The notes: a model not told the origin generated them from the sequence alone. DNA of 64,000 bases from Bacteroidales bacterium (GCA_024398105.1 JAKSJP010000007.1:22522-86521), one strand, 5' to 3'. Numbered from the stretch's first letter, positions 7,664 through 16,146 are shown. Program-made: numbers and translations.

Positions 7664-7689
7664 GACGGCGATTATTCTTTTTCGCCGTC
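7664..7689 (+). promoter_or_regulatory. Hairpin in the galE leader
   Basis: GACGGCGA (7664-7671) and TCGCCGTC (7682-7689) form a perfect 8-bp stem with a 10-nt loop, 43 bp before the galE start. It has no T tract, so it is more likely a leader structure than a terminator. An in-frame ATG at 7655 would put the hairpin inside the coding region, but the first conserved residue of the family is at 7733. Confidence 0.4.
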
Positions 7690-7732
7690 TTCGCTTTATA
7701 CGCACGCGCGCAAGGATCAGGATTTTTTTACC

Positions 7733-8764
7733 ATGAAGATATTACTTACAGGCGGAGCCGGATATATCGGCAGCCATACAATCGTTGAGCTCGACCGTGC
7801 CGGCCATGAGGTCGTTGTTGTCGACAATTTCGTCAATTCTCAACCAGAGGCATTGCGCCGAGTAGAAAAGATCATCGGCAAGAAGGTGAAGTTCTACGAG
7901 GCTGACGTCCGCGACCGTGAGGCGCTCTCCAAGGTCTTCGAGGCTGAGGGCAGCACAGGTGCCATGATCGATGCGGTCATCAATTTCGCCGGGCTCAAGG
8001 CAGTCGGTGAATCAGTCGCCAAGCCGTTGGAGTACTATGAGAACAACATGAACGGCGTCTTCGTCCTTGTCGATGTGATGCGTTCCCATGGCTGTAAGAA
8101 CATTATCTTCAGCTCAAGCGCCACGGTCTACGGAGACCCGGCCATGATTCCTATCACAGAGGAGTGCCCTAAGGGCCAGTGCACCAATCCTTACGGCTGG
8201 ACCAAGTCCATGCTTGAGCAGGTGCTGATGGACGTCCAGAAAGCAGATCCGGAGTGGAACGTCGTCCTTCTCAGATATTTCAACCCTATCGGTGCCCATG
8301 AATCAGGACTGATCGGCGAAAACCCCAACGGTATTCCTAACAACCTGATGCCATACATCACCCAGACCGCTATCGGTATGCGCAAGGAACTCGGCGTATT
8401 CGGCGACGATTATCCTACGCACGACGGCACAGGAGTACGCGACTACATCCATGTCGTCGATCTGGCATGCGGCCATGTCTGCGCGCTCAAGGCGATTTCT
8501 GAGAAGAAGGGTCTTGCGATCTATAACCTCGGCACGGGTCATGGTTACTCTGTCCTTGATGTCGTCAAGGCTTTTGAGAAGGTCAATGGCCTGAAGGTCC
8601 CTTATTCGATCAAGCCTCGCCGTCCTGGTGACATCGCTACCTGCTACTGCGACCCGGCTAAGGCAAAATCAGAACTCGGATGGGAAGCGAAGTTCGGCAT
8701 CGAAGAGATGTGCCGTGATTCATGGCGTTTCCAAAGCAACAACCCTAAAGGCTACGAAGCATAA
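7733..8764 (+). CDS. galE: UDP-glucose 4-epimerase
   Basis: GalE interconverts UDP-glucose and UDP-galactose in the cytoplasm, supplying precursors for surface polysaccharides and allowing galactose use. The 343-residue protein starts with the NAD-binding GGAGYIGSH motif and has the catalytic YxxxK pair (Y154, K158 in YGWTKS) of extended short-chain dehydrogenases. Length is normal for the family. I chose the ATG at 7733 because it places MKILLTGGAGYIGSH at the N-terminus; an upstream ATG at 7655 would add 26 non-conserved residues. The stop overlaps the start of the next epimerase (TAATG), so the two are translationally coupled. It is the first chromosomal gene after the mobile element. Confidence 0.93.
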   Translation: MKILLTGGAGYIGSHTIVELDRAGHEVVVVDNFVNSQPEALRRVEKIIGKKVKFYEADVRDREALSKVFEAEGSTGAMIDAVINFAGLKAVGESVAKPLEYYENNMNGVFVLVDVMRSHGCKNIIFSSSATVYGDPAMIPITEECPKGQCTNPYGWTKSMLEQVLMDVQKADPEWNVVLLRYFNPIGAHESGLIGENPNGIPNNLMPYITQTAIGMRKELGVFGDDYPTHDGTGVRDYIHVVDLACGHVCALKAISEKKGLAIYNLGTGHGYSVLDVVKAFEKVNGLKVPYSIKPRRPGDIATCYCDPAKAKSELGWEAKFGIEEMCRDSWRFQSNNPKGYEA

Positions 8765-9924
8765 TGCTCGACTACAATATCAATCTTGAAGGAAAGACAG
8801 TCCTTGTGACAGGTGCCGCCGGTTTCATCGGCAGCAATCTCGTCAAGCGACTTTTCAATGACATAAAAGATATCAGGATCATCGGAATTGATTCGATCAC
8901 TGACTATTACGATGTAAATATCAAATATGAGCGACTTTCTGAGATCCAGGCGCTGGTCGATGCCGAGCCATCGGCCGTCGGGGCTCCGGATAGTTTGGGA
9001 AAAGTCGCCCCTCTGGCCGATGCCTCAGCATCTGCACCACGATGGACCTTCATCAAAGGCAGCATCGCAGACAAACCTTTGATTGACAAGATCTTCTCGG
9101 AGAACAAGATCTCCGTGGTCGTCAATCTTGCAGCCCAGGCAGGTGTGAGATACAGCATCACCAACCCTGATGCCTACATCGAGAGCAACCTTATCGGCTT
9201 CTACAACCTTCTTGAGGCCTGCCGCCACAACGACGTAGAGCACCTTGTCTATGCGAGCTCGAGTTCGGTCTATGGATCAAACAAGAAGGTCCCATATTCA
9301 ACCGACGACAAGGTCGACAACCCTGTGAGCCTCTATGCTGCTACCAAGAAGTCGAACGAGCTGATGGCGCATGCCTACAGCAAGCTTTACAACATCCCGT
9401 CGACAGGACTTCGTTTCTTCACTGTCTACGGACCTGCTGGACGTCCGGATATGGCATATTTCGGCTTCACCGACAAGCTCCGTGCCGGCAAGACGATCCA
9501 GATCTTCAACTATGGCAACTGCAAGCGTGACTTCACCTTCGTCGACGATATCGTAGAGGGCGTGGTGAGAATCATGCAGCACGCTCCTGAGAAGCAGAAC
9601 GGCGAGGACGGCCTTCCTATCCCGCCATACAAGGTCTACAACATCGGAAACAACAGCCCTGAGAACCTCCTTGATTTCGTGACTATACTTCAGGAAGAGC
9701 TCATCGCGGCTAAGGTCCTTCCGGCAGACTACGACTTCGAAGCCCATAAGGAACTCGTTCCTATGCAGCCGGGTGACGTCCCAGTGACTTTCGCAGATAC
9801 TACACCGCTTGAGCAGGATTTCGGTTTCAGACCGGCGACTCCATTGAGAGACGGCCTCAGGGCATTCGCTCAGTGGTATGCCCGATACTATGGTACTTGT
9901 TCAGCAACTGACGCAATAAAATAA
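8764..9924 (+). CDS. NAD-dependent nucleotide-sugar epimerase, UDP-glucuronate 4-epimerase type
   Basis: An extended-SDR sugar-nucleotide epimerase of 386 residues. It has the GAAGFIGSNL dinucleotide-binding motif near residue 17, the catalytic pair Y191/K195 in YAATKKSNE, and the LRFFTVYGPAGRPDMA segment typical of UDP-glucuronate 4-epimerases that make UDP-galacturonate for capsule. With ugd further along the window, UDP-glucose could be converted to UDP-glucuronate and then UDP-galacturonate. Residues about 66-92 form an Ala/Ser/Pro-rich insertion (8959-9040) not expected in the family. Its start overlaps the galE stop by 1 bp. Exact substrate is inferred. Confidence 0.85.
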   Translation: MLDYNINLEGKTVLVTGAAGFIGSNLVKRLFNDIKDIRIIGIDSITDYYDVNIKYERLSEIQALVDAEPSAVGAPDSLGKVAPLADASASAPRWTFIKGSIADKPLIDKIFSENKISVVVNLAAQAGVRYSITNPDAYIESNLIGFYNLLEACRHNDVEHLVYASSSSVYGSNKKVPYSTDDKVDNPVSLYAATKKSNELMAHAYSKLYNIPSTGLRFFTVYGPAGRPDMAYFGFTDKLRAGKTIQIFNYGNCKRDFTFVDDIVEGVVRIMQHAPEKQNGEDGLPIPPYKVYNIGNNSPENLLDFVTILQEELIAAKVLPADYDFEAHKELVPMQPGDVPVTFADTTPLEQDFGFRPATPLRDGLRAFAQWYARYYGTCSATDAIK

Positions 9925-9937
9925 CATACGCTAAGAT

Positions 9938-11251
9938 ATGCAGGTAATACTACTTTCCGGCGGATCAGGCAAGCGCCTCTGGCCTCTTAGCAACGATGTC
10001 CGCTCTAAACAGTTCATCAAGATTTTCAAGACTGGAGAGAACCAGTACGAGTCCATGGTACAGCGAGTCTATCGCCAGATACGTACCATCGATGCAGACG
10101 CAAAGGTGACTATCGCTACCAGCAAGAGCCAGGTCTCTTCTATCCATAACCAGCTCGGAGACGGAGCTGTAGGCATCAGCGTCGAGCCTTGCAGAAGGGA
10201 TACCTTCCCGGCAATCGCACTTGCGACAGCCTATCTCCACGATGTGATGGGCGTAGGACTTGATGAGGCCGTCGTCGTATGTCCTGTCGACCCATATGTC
10301 GAGGACGACTATTTCGCAGCGCTTAAGGATCTTTCCGATCTTGCGGAGAAGGGCGTGGCAAACCTTACCTTGATGGGAATCGAGCCAACTTATCCAAGTG
10401 AAAAGTATGGATATATCATTCCTGAAGGCAAGGAGAAGGTCAGCAAGGTGAAGACCTTCAAGGAAAAGCCGACCGTCGATGTCGCGAAGGATTACATCAG
10501 CCAGGGTGCGCTCTGGAATGGAGGTGTATTCGCATACAAGCTTCGATATGTGCTTGACAGAGCCCATGAGCTCATCGACTTCGATGACTACCAGGACCTC
10601 TTCAGCAAGTATGAGACTCTCAAGAAGATCAGTTTCGACTATGCGGTAGTTGAACACGAGGACAGCATCGCGGTTATGAGATTCGCCGGCCAGTGGAAGG
10701 ATCTCGGTACGTGGAACACTCTCACGGAGGCCATGACTGAACCAACCATGGGCAAGGCCATCCTCAATGAGAATTGCGAGGATGTCAACGTCATAAATGA
10801 ACTTAATGTCCCTGTCCTCTGCATGGGCCTGAAGAGCGTGATCGTCTCAGCTTCGGCAGAGGGAATCCTTGTCAGCGACAAGGAACAGAGCAGCTACATA
10901 AAGCCTTTCGTCGATGGAATAGACCAGCAGATCATGTTCGCCGAGAAGTCATGGGGAGACTACCATGTACTCGACGTCGATCCGGGCAGCATGACCGTCA
11001 AGGTGATGATAAAGGCGGGCCACAGCATGAACTACCACAGCCATGCCCATAGGAACGAGGTATGGACCATCATCTCCGGTACGGGCCATACGGTCGTCGA
11101 CGGCATGCAGCAGACGGTAAGGCCGGGCGATGTCATTACGATCATGGCAGGTTGCAAGCATACTGTCTTTGCTGACACTGACCTCAGTATACTTGAGGTC
11201 CAGCTGGGCGAGAACATCCAGGTTTCAGACAAGACGAAGCACGAGCTTTAG
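9938..11251 (+). CDS. manC: Mannose-1-phosphate guanylyltransferase with C-terminal cupin domain
   Basis: This 437-residue enzyme makes GDP-mannose from mannose-1-phosphate and GTP. It opens with the pyrophosphorylase signature LLSGGSGKRLWPLS, includes the sugar-binding segment EKYGYIIPEG, and ends with a type II phosphomannose-isomerase cupin (about residues 335-437, with HSHAHRNEVW and RPGDVITI). The bifunctional AlgA/CpsB family is a little longer, so isomerase activity of the cupin cannot be assumed, especially since a dedicated type I isomerase gene follows 13 bp downstream. GDP-mannose feeds capsule and O-antigen mannose and fucose. Confidence 0.92.
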   Translation: MQVILLSGGSGKRLWPLSNDVRSKQFIKIFKTGENQYESMVQRVYRQIRTIDADAKVTIATSKSQVSSIHNQLGDGAVGISVEPCRRDTFPAIALATAYLHDVMGVGLDEAVVVCPVDPYVEDDYFAALKDLSDLAEKGVANLTLMGIEPTYPSEKYGYIIPEGKEKVSKVKTFKEKPTVDVAKDYISQGALWNGGVFAYKLRYVLDRAHELIDFDDYQDLFSKYETLKKISFDYAVVEHEDSIAVMRFAGQWKDLGTWNTLTEAMTEPTMGKAILNENCEDVNVINELNVPVLCMGLKSVIVSASAEGILVSDKEQSSYIKPFVDGIDQQIMFAEKSWGDYHVLDVDPGSMTVKVMIKAGHSMNYHSHAHRNEVWTIISGTGHTVVDGMQQTVRPGDVITIMAGCKHTVFADTDLSILEVQLGENIQVSDKTKHEL

Positions 11252-11264
11252 CTCCAGGAAGATA

Positions 11265-12227
11265 TTGAAGCCATTCAGACTCATACCATCTACTAAGGAT
11301 TATATATGGGGCGGGACCCGTCTCAGGGATGAGTATGGCAAGGTGAGCGATGCGGACAGGATAGCTGAGACATGGGAATGTTCCACTCATCCGGATGGGC
11401 CGAGCATCGTCGCGACAGGACCGGATAAGGGTAAGACATTGGAGGAAGTCCTCAGGCTTCACCCTGAGTATCTGGGACCGGGAGAGGGCGAGATGCCTAT
11501 CCTTATAAAGTTCATTGACGCAAAGTCTGATCTTTCAGTGCAGGTCCATCCTGACGATGCCTATGCTGCGGAAAACGAAGGTGGACAGCGAGGAAAGACT
11601 GAGATGTGGTATGTGGTTGATGCATTGCCTGGTGCGAGCCTTGTATTCGGCCTCAGCCGTGAGATGGCAAAAGAGAAGCTTAGGACAAGGATTGAAGAAG
11701 GTAAGCTTGAACGCTATCTGGCCCGCGTGCCGGTGAAGAAGAATGATGTATTCTATATCCCGGCAGGCACTGTCCATGCGATCGGAAGAGGTATATTGAT
11801 AGCAGAGATACAGGAAAGCAGCAACCTGACTTACAGGCTTTATGACTATGGCCGCTTAGGAAAGGACGGGAAACCACGTCCGCTACATGTGGAGAAAGCC
11901 TTGGAGGTGTCGCACCTGAAGGCGGATCAGGATCCGCGTCAGCCTATGCGAATCCTCCGCTATACCCCTGGATGCGCGCGTGAGCTGCTCAGCTCCTGCC
12001 GCTATTTCAGTGTCGAGAGATGGATAGTCAAGAGCGAAGAAGGTGTCACTTTCCCTGCGTTGCAGGAAAGTTGGAGGAATATTCTCTGCCTGAGAGGTAA
12101 TGGCCGCATTGCCGCTGCAGATGGAGAGACTTTGGAGATTGATAAGGGAGACAGCGTGTTCGTCCCTGCGAATCAGGAGGATCTTTATATCTCAGGCGAG
12201 ATGGAATTCCTGGTTACGAGGACCTAG
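11265..12227 (+). CDS. manA: Mannose-6-phosphate isomerase, type I
   Basis: It interconverts fructose-6-phosphate and mannose-6-phosphate, feeding the manC product upstream. Family motifs include the N-terminal KPFRLIPSTKDYIWGGTRL, the metal-binding VQVHPDD and the EMWYVVDA segment, then a C-terminal cupin. No ATG lies near the homologous N-terminus. The best start is TTG at 11265, preceded by AGGAAG and giving a 320-residue protein of normal length. The longer frame from 11130 overlaps the manC C-terminus and has no family character there. Its position after manC indicates one GDP-mannose operon. Confidence 0.88.
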   Translation: MKPFRLIPSTKDYIWGGTRLRDEYGKVSDADRIAETWECSTHPDGPSIVATGPDKGKTLEEVLRLHPEYLGPGEGEMPILIKFIDAKSDLSVQVHPDDAYAAENEGGQRGKTEMWYVVDALPGASLVFGLSREMAKEKLRTRIEEGKLERYLARVPVKKNDVFYIPAGTVHAIGRGILIAEIQESSNLTYRLYDYGRLGKDGKPRPLHVEKALEVSHLKADQDPRQPMRILRYTPGCARELLSSCRYFSVERWIVKSEEGVTFPALQESWRNILCLRGNGRIAAADGETLEIDKGDSVFVPANQEDLYISGEMEFLVTRT

Positions 12228-12269
12228 TCTTCCTGGCATTGACAATTAACTGATAACTATTATAGAAAA

Positions 12270-13061
12270 ATGAGAGTAATCATTGAACCGAACTACGACA
12301 AGATGTCGAAGTGGGCTGCAGACTATGTGGCAGCCAGAATCATCGAGGCCAATCCGACCCCGGAGAAGCCATTCAAGCTTGGATGCCCTACAGGCTCATC
12401 TCCACTTGGCCTCTACAAGGAACTGATCAAGAAGTACGAGGCAGGCGAGCTTTCGTTCCAGAATGTCGTGACATTCAACATGGACGAGTATGTCAACCTT
12501 CCTGAAGAGCATCCTGAGAGCTACCACAGCTTCATGTGGAACAACTTCTTCAGCCATATCGACATCAAAAGAGAGAACGTGCATATCCTCAACGGAAATG
12601 CACCTGACCTCACAGCAGAGTGCGAGGCATATGAGGCAGCGATCGAGGCTGCAGGCGGAATCGACCTTTTCATGGGCGGCGTAGGTCCTGACGGCCACCT
12701 CGCATTCAACGAGCCAGGATCAAGCCTTACCTCGAAGACACGTGTGAAGACTCTCACTACCGACACCATCATCGCCAACAGCCGCTTCTTTGACGGAGAC
12801 CTCAGCCTCGTCCCTAAGCAGGCTCTCACAGTCGGTATCGGTACTGTTATGGCAGCAAAGGAAGTCCTTCTTGTCTGCAACGGTCACCACAAGGCACGTG
12901 CTCTCCAGCACATTGTCGACGGCAACGTGTCTCACATGTGGACTGCCTCTATGCTCCAGATGCACAGAAAGGCCATCGTGGTCTGCGACGAGCCTGCATG
13001 TGACGAGCTTACAGTCGCTACCTACAAGTACTATCTCGACAAGGAGAGAGGAAACCTGTAG
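12270..13061 (+). CDS. nagB: Glucosamine-6-phosphate deaminase
   Basis: NagB converts glucosamine-6-phosphate to fructose-6-phosphate and ammonia, joining amino-sugar use to glycolysis and, with manA, to mannose metabolism. The 263-residue protein shows the family signatures GCPTGSSPLGLY (phosphate binding), FNMDEYV (proton-relay Asp) and the catalytic segment GGVGPDGHLAFNEPGSS. Length matches E. coli NagB (266 residues). It lies 42 bp after manA and may belong to the same transcript. Confidence 0.93.
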   Translation: MRVIIEPNYDKMSKWAADYVAARIIEANPTPEKPFKLGCPTGSSPLGLYKELIKKYEAGELSFQNVVTFNMDEYVNLPEEHPESYHSFMWNNFFSHIDIKRENVHILNGNAPDLTAECEAYEAAIEAAGGIDLFMGGVGPDGHLAFNEPGSSLTSKTRVKTLTTDTIIANSRFFDGDLSLVPKQALTVGIGTVMAAKEVLLVCNGHHKARALQHIVDGNVSHMWTASMLQMHRKAIVVCDEPACDELTVATYKYYLDKERGNL

Positions 13062-13089
13062 TATCTGATATATGAAACAAAAATAAAGA

Positions 13090-13845
13090 ATGATGAAAAG
13101 ACTGACGCTATTCTGCCTTTCAGCACTTGCTGCTTTGTCTCTCGCTTCCTGCGGAAAGGAGGATGAGACTGATATGAGATGTACTGTCGCCGTAGTAGAC
13201 GCACAGGTTGCTACAGTTGGTTTTTCCGCAACCTTGGACGCTTCTGAAATAGACGATGGTGCGAGGTTTGAGATCCTCTCTTCTACAATGGGAGATCCAG
13301 CGAATCCGGTCAATATGCCTGATATCGGATTGTGGATTGCTTCAACTGCCGAGGAGAATTCTCGCGTTGATCTTCCAAAGGCCGGCAGGAACTGGTATAA
13401 TGGTTTCTATTCCAAGAATCTTGAGCCAGGCGCAAAGTACTATGTCAGGATCAGGTTCAAGTCAAATTCTGTAGAAAAGCTCGGACCTTTGTCCCAGTTC
13501 CAGATGCCTAATCCTGGTGAACCGTATGTCGGGTCATCCAGCCTTACTGACATAACAGCTTCAAGTGCGAAGGTACATGCTGTATGGATGCCTAATGGAC
13601 AGAAGATTTCCAGTGTCGGATATCTGATCTCGGCAGATGAGAAGGAGATCAATGAGAACAAGGGTACTGTCGTGACATTGGATTCTCCATTGACATATGA
13701 TTTCCAGTTTACAGGACTTGAGCCGGGAAAGATGTACTACACCAAGCTCTGGTGTCAGACCACAATGCCTGATATCCCTTCGAAGTACCATGTCTCCACA
13801 CGTTTTTATTCGAACAAGGTGACATTCACTACTGCTAAGGAATAA
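13090..13845 (+). CDS. Secreted lipoprotein with fibronectin III-like repeats
   Basis: A 251-residue predicted outer-membrane lipoprotein. It has a hydrophobic signal sequence ending in the lipobox LASC (Cys about 20), followed by acidic GKEDETD, typical of Bacteroidota surface-export signals. The mature part reads as two beta-sandwich repeats with phrases such as LEPGAKYYVRIRFKS and LEPGKMYYTKLWCQT, characteristic of fibronectin type III-like folds. I recognise no enzymatic motif. It lies 28 bp after nagB and is followed by a strong terminator, so it may be the last gene of the operon. Function unknown. Confidence 0.7.
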   Translation: MMKRLTLFCLSALAALSLASCGKEDETDMRCTVAVVDAQVATVGFSATLDASEIDDGARFEILSSTMGDPANPVNMPDIGLWIASTAEENSRVDLPKAGRNWYNGFYSKNLEPGAKYYVRIRFKSNSVEKLGPLSQFQMPNPGEPYVGSSSLTDITASSAKVHAVWMPNGQKISSVGYLISADEKEINENKGTVVTLDSPLTYDFQFTGLEPGKMYYTKLWCQTTMPDIPSKYHVSTRFYSNKVTFTTAKE

Positions 13846-13853
13846 TGAACAAT

Positions 13854-13890
13854 CTGCATTTCAACGCACTGAAATGCAGATTTTTATTTG
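13854..13890 (+). terminator. Strong terminator after the nagB-lipoprotein genes
   Basis: CTGCATTTCA (13854-13863) and TGAAATGCAG (13870-13879) form a perfect 10-bp stem with a 6-nt loop, followed by TTTTTATTT. It begins a few bases after the stop codon. Confidence 0.9.
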
Positions 13891-13917
13891 TGGAGAATAA
13901 AATATGCATTATATTTG
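13887..13917 (+). promoter_or_regulatory. Consensus promoter for the first intergenic RNA
   Basis: TTTG (13887-13890), a 19-bp spacer and TATATTTG (13910-13917) match the Bacteroidota consensus exactly. No coding region follows for 500 bp, and a terminator hairpin lies about 70-100 bp downstream, so it most likely drives a small RNA. Confidence 0.75.
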
Positions 13918-13923
13918 CACCGG

Positions 13924-14020
13924 TAGCCCATCTGGCGCTGCCATACGCACGTAAAGTGATATAATAGTTAAATTAGGTAATGCCTCCCGTTGGTTGTGAA
14001 ATCGGCGGGAGGTCTTTTTT
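13924..14020 (+). ncRNA. Putative small RNA A (about 97 nt)
   Basis: The interval between the consensus promoter and a hairpin with arms CCTCCCG (13983-13989) and CGGGAGG (14006-14012), followed by seven T, defines a short non-coding transcript. It carries GTGATATAATAGTT at 13956-13969, and the terminal hairpin loop contains GTTGTGAAA. Both elements recur in the same order in RNA B downstream. No open frame of useful length is present. I do not recognise it as a named RNA family. Confidence 0.6.
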
Positions 14021-14092
14021 TACGTTGTAACTTGGATATGTCTGGATTTCATGACTAAAAATTGCCGATTCATTCCATTTAGGTATTTTTGA

Positions 14093-14124
14093 TTTGTCAA
14101 AAAAAGTAAAAGGTGGTAAATTTG
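14093..14124 (+). promoter_or_regulatory. Consensus promoter for the second intergenic RNA
   Basis: TTTG (14093-14096), a 20-bp spacer and TAAATTTG (14117-14124). It lies about 70 bp after the RNA A terminator and 300 bp before the next gene. Confidence 0.6.
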
Positions 14125-14130
14125 AAAACT

Positions 14131-14354
14131 GACTGAAAGAATCTATCAACTTACCTAGAAGACTATTCGTGATATAATAGTTTCTCATATGACCAACGGG
14201 TCGGTGGACGATGAACATACGACGGATCGTTTCTTTGTTTGTCGATAGAATCTCAAGAACAGCAAATTTTTCATTTGGCTCTAATTTCTACAATATATTA
14301 GAGTATAGTTTTTTAGGCCGTCTCCCACTCGTTGTGAAACGAGTGGGAGACTTT
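14131..14354 (+). ncRNA. Putative small RNA B or long leader, related to RNA A
   Basis: The predicted transcript contains the exact 14-mer GTGATATAATAGTT (14169-14182) found in RNA A. It reaches a perfect 12-bp hairpin with arms GTCTCCCACTCG (14320-14331) and CGAGTGGGAGAC (14340-14351) around a TTGTGAAA loop. The U tract after it is short, so it may be a weak terminator or an attenuator in the leader of the gene at 14425. Shared motifs with RNA A suggest duplication. Function unknown. Confidence 0.45.
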
Positions 14355-14424
14355 GCATATGTCGGAGCCTGGGCATGGCACGATTAGCACAGTTTTTGTT
14401 GCAGTCGTTGAAAAATGATTGAAA

Positions 14425-14892
14425 ATGAAAAGATTTGCACTTATACTCGCCATGGCCATTGCTGGCCTTTCCGCTCATGCACAGATGCCTGCTCCTGAAC
14501 AGGTCGATACATTGGTCGTGAAGTCAGTACGCTATAACCGTGCTGATATCAAGAGAGAGAACTGGCCGACAGACGTCATCCTGAAGTCGGCTTCTGACAT
14601 CACCATAGGAGACAATGAATACGAGATTGAGTCAATGAAGGAAGGCTCGATTTCTGCCCGCTATGGCGCCCGTGAACTTATCTTCACTCTCGAAAATGGA
14701 AAAAGATTCTCATTCTATGAGAACGGTGTGCACAGAGTAGTCGTATTCTCCGGCTATGAGTTCTTCTGTGAACCGTCTGCCGAGAAGGATCTCAAACAGA
14801 AGGCCCGTCGTACCCTCCATGCTGCTGACAGCCTTGCAGGCGTTGCAGAGGAAAAGATTACTGAATCTATACGTTCAAGCAGAAATAAGTAG
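14425..14892 (+). CDS. Small secreted hypothetical protein
   Basis: A 155-residue protein with a clear signal peptide (MKRFALILAMAIAGLSAHAQ, cleavage after AHA) and no lipobox, so it is probably periplasmic. The mature region is a mix of short beta strands (VDTLVVKSVRYN, RELIFTLENGKRFSFYENG) and a charged C-terminal helix. I recognise no family. The ATG at 14425 gives a normal signal peptide; a TTG two codons upstream is less likely. It ends 4 bp before the GH10 xylanase gene and is probably co-transcribed with it. Confidence 0.6.
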   Translation: MKRFALILAMAIAGLSAHAQMPAPEQVDTLVVKSVRYNRADIKRENWPTDVILKSASDITIGDNEYEIESMKEGSISARYGARELIFTLENGKRFSFYENGVHRVVVFSGYEFFCEPSAEKDLKQKARRTLHAADSLAGVAEEKITESIRSSRNK

Positions 14893-14896
14893 CAGT

Positions 14897-16075
14897 ATGA
14901 CAAAGCGTTCCCTCATTTGTGCGGCTGCAGCAGTGTCTGCACTTGTTGTTTCCTGCTCACAAAAGACACCTCAACCTTCAGTTGACCCGGATTTGGGTCT
15001 TAAGGATGCCTATTCAGATGCTTTCCTGATCGGAACGGCCGTCAACCGCTTCATCCTCAGCGGTCGCGATACGCTCTCGTATAATATTCTTCTCAAGGAC
15101 TTCAACGCAATGTCCCCTGAGAATGACATGAAGCCTGAGGTCCTCCATCCGACCCCTGATACATGGAACTTCACTGCGGCGGACCAGTATGTCGCTTTCG
15201 GAAAGGAACATGGCATGTGGCTCCTTGGCCATACACTCTGCTGGCATAACCAGACTCCGGATTTCTTCTGGACACGCAAGGATGGAAAGCCTATGTCTAA
15301 GGATGAGATATTCGCCAGCATCGAGGACTACATAAAAGTTGTCTGCACTCATTTCGCCGGAAAGGTGGATGCGTGGGATGTGATCAACGAGATCGTGTCA
15401 GAGCAGGGCGGTTACAGAGACCTCGGATGGGTACATGCACTGGGCGGAGACCAGGATCTCGTCGATGAGTTCGTCAAGCATGTGTTCCGTTGCGCTGAGA
15501 AATACGCTCCGGATACTCAGCTCTACTACAATGATTTCAATGCATGGCGTCCTGAGAAGGTTGCAGGTATCTGCCGTATCGTCAAGATGCTTCAGGCAGA
15601 GGGAATCCGTATCGACGGAGTCGGCATCCAGGCGCACTGGGGACTTGATTTCCCTAAGAACCAGTATATTGAAGACGCCATCGACGCATACTCGGCGCTT
15701 GGGATGAGAGTCAATATCACAGAATTCGACATGGACGTCCTTCCTTTCACCAGAGCGGTCCAGGTGTTCGGATGGCAGGGTATGAAAGACCCGATGTACC
15801 AGCTTGAGGAGTACGAAGAGTTCCTCGATCCATACAAGGATGGCATACCGGCTGAGATCGAAGACGCCCATGCTGCCCGTTTCAAGGAAATCATGGAGAT
15901 TTTCTATAAGCATCGCTCGCAGATTGACCGTGTTACTTTCTGGGGTATCAATGACCGTATGTCATGGAAGAACGGATATCCTGTGCCAAACAGGACCAAC
16001 TATTCACTCCTCTGGCAGAGGGACTTCACACCTCATGCCGCCTATGGGGAGATCATGGCCGTCCCTCAGAAGTAG
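14897..16075 (+). CDS. GH10 endo-1,4-beta-xylanase, lipoprotein
   Basis: A glycoside hydrolase family 10 enzyme of 392 residues, predicted to cleave the xylan backbone with retention. It begins with a lipoprotein signal (VSALVVSC lipobox) and is probably anchored in the outer membrane or facing the periplasm. The acid/base Glu is E165 in WDVINE and the nucleophile is E276 in ITEFDMDV. Other family marks are GHTLCWHNQTP, YNDFNAW and the late WGINDRMSW. I chose the ATG at 14897 because it opens the signal peptide. GH43 and GH54 genes nearby complete a set for arabinoxylan. No SusC/SusD pair is visible next to it. Confidence 0.93.
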   Translation: MTKRSLICAAAAVSALVVSCSQKTPQPSVDPDLGLKDAYSDAFLIGTAVNRFILSGRDTLSYNILLKDFNAMSPENDMKPEVLHPTPDTWNFTAADQYVAFGKEHGMWLLGHTLCWHNQTPDFFWTRKDGKPMSKDEIFASIEDYIKVVCTHFAGKVDAWDVINEIVSEQGGYRDLGWVHALGGDQDLVDEFVKHVFRCAEKYAPDTQLYYNDFNAWRPEKVAGICRIVKMLQAEGIRIDGVGIQAHWGLDFPKNQYIEDAIDAYSALGMRVNITEFDMDVLPFTRAVQVFGWQGMKDPMYQLEEYEEFLDPYKDGIPAEIEDAHAARFKEIMEIFYKHRSQIDRVTFWGINDRMSWKNGYPVPNRTNYSLLWQRDFTPHAAYGEIMAVPQK

Positions 16076-16089
16076 GAATCGCTTTAATC

Positions 16090-16121
16090 GCTTGCACTTG
16101 ACAGTAGGTTTTTTTAAATTT
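16090..16121 (+). promoter_or_regulatory. Promoter for the CapD-like dehydratase gene
   Basis: CTTG (16090-16093), a 20-bp spacer and TAAATTTG (16114-16121). It argues for translation from ATG 16147, since an upstream TTG at 16120 falls inside the -7 box. Confidence 0.6.
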
Positions 16122-16146
16122 GTATGACCCAAACTACAAGTTAGAC

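Noticed and set aside
9965-10657. 230-codon open frame on the minus strand inside manC
   Set aside because: It is an antisense shadow of a strongly conserved gene and has no recognisable motif, signal peptide or promoter.
11130-11264. N-terminal extension of manA
   Set aside because: These 45 codons overlap the manC cupin in another frame and show no family conservation; the TTG at 11265 gives the expected start.
13854-14424. Known riboswitch in the intergenic region before the 14425 gene
   Set aside because: I could not match TPP, cobalamin, SAM or other riboswitch cores. The elements present are promoters, hairpins and repeated motifs that fit small RNAs better.
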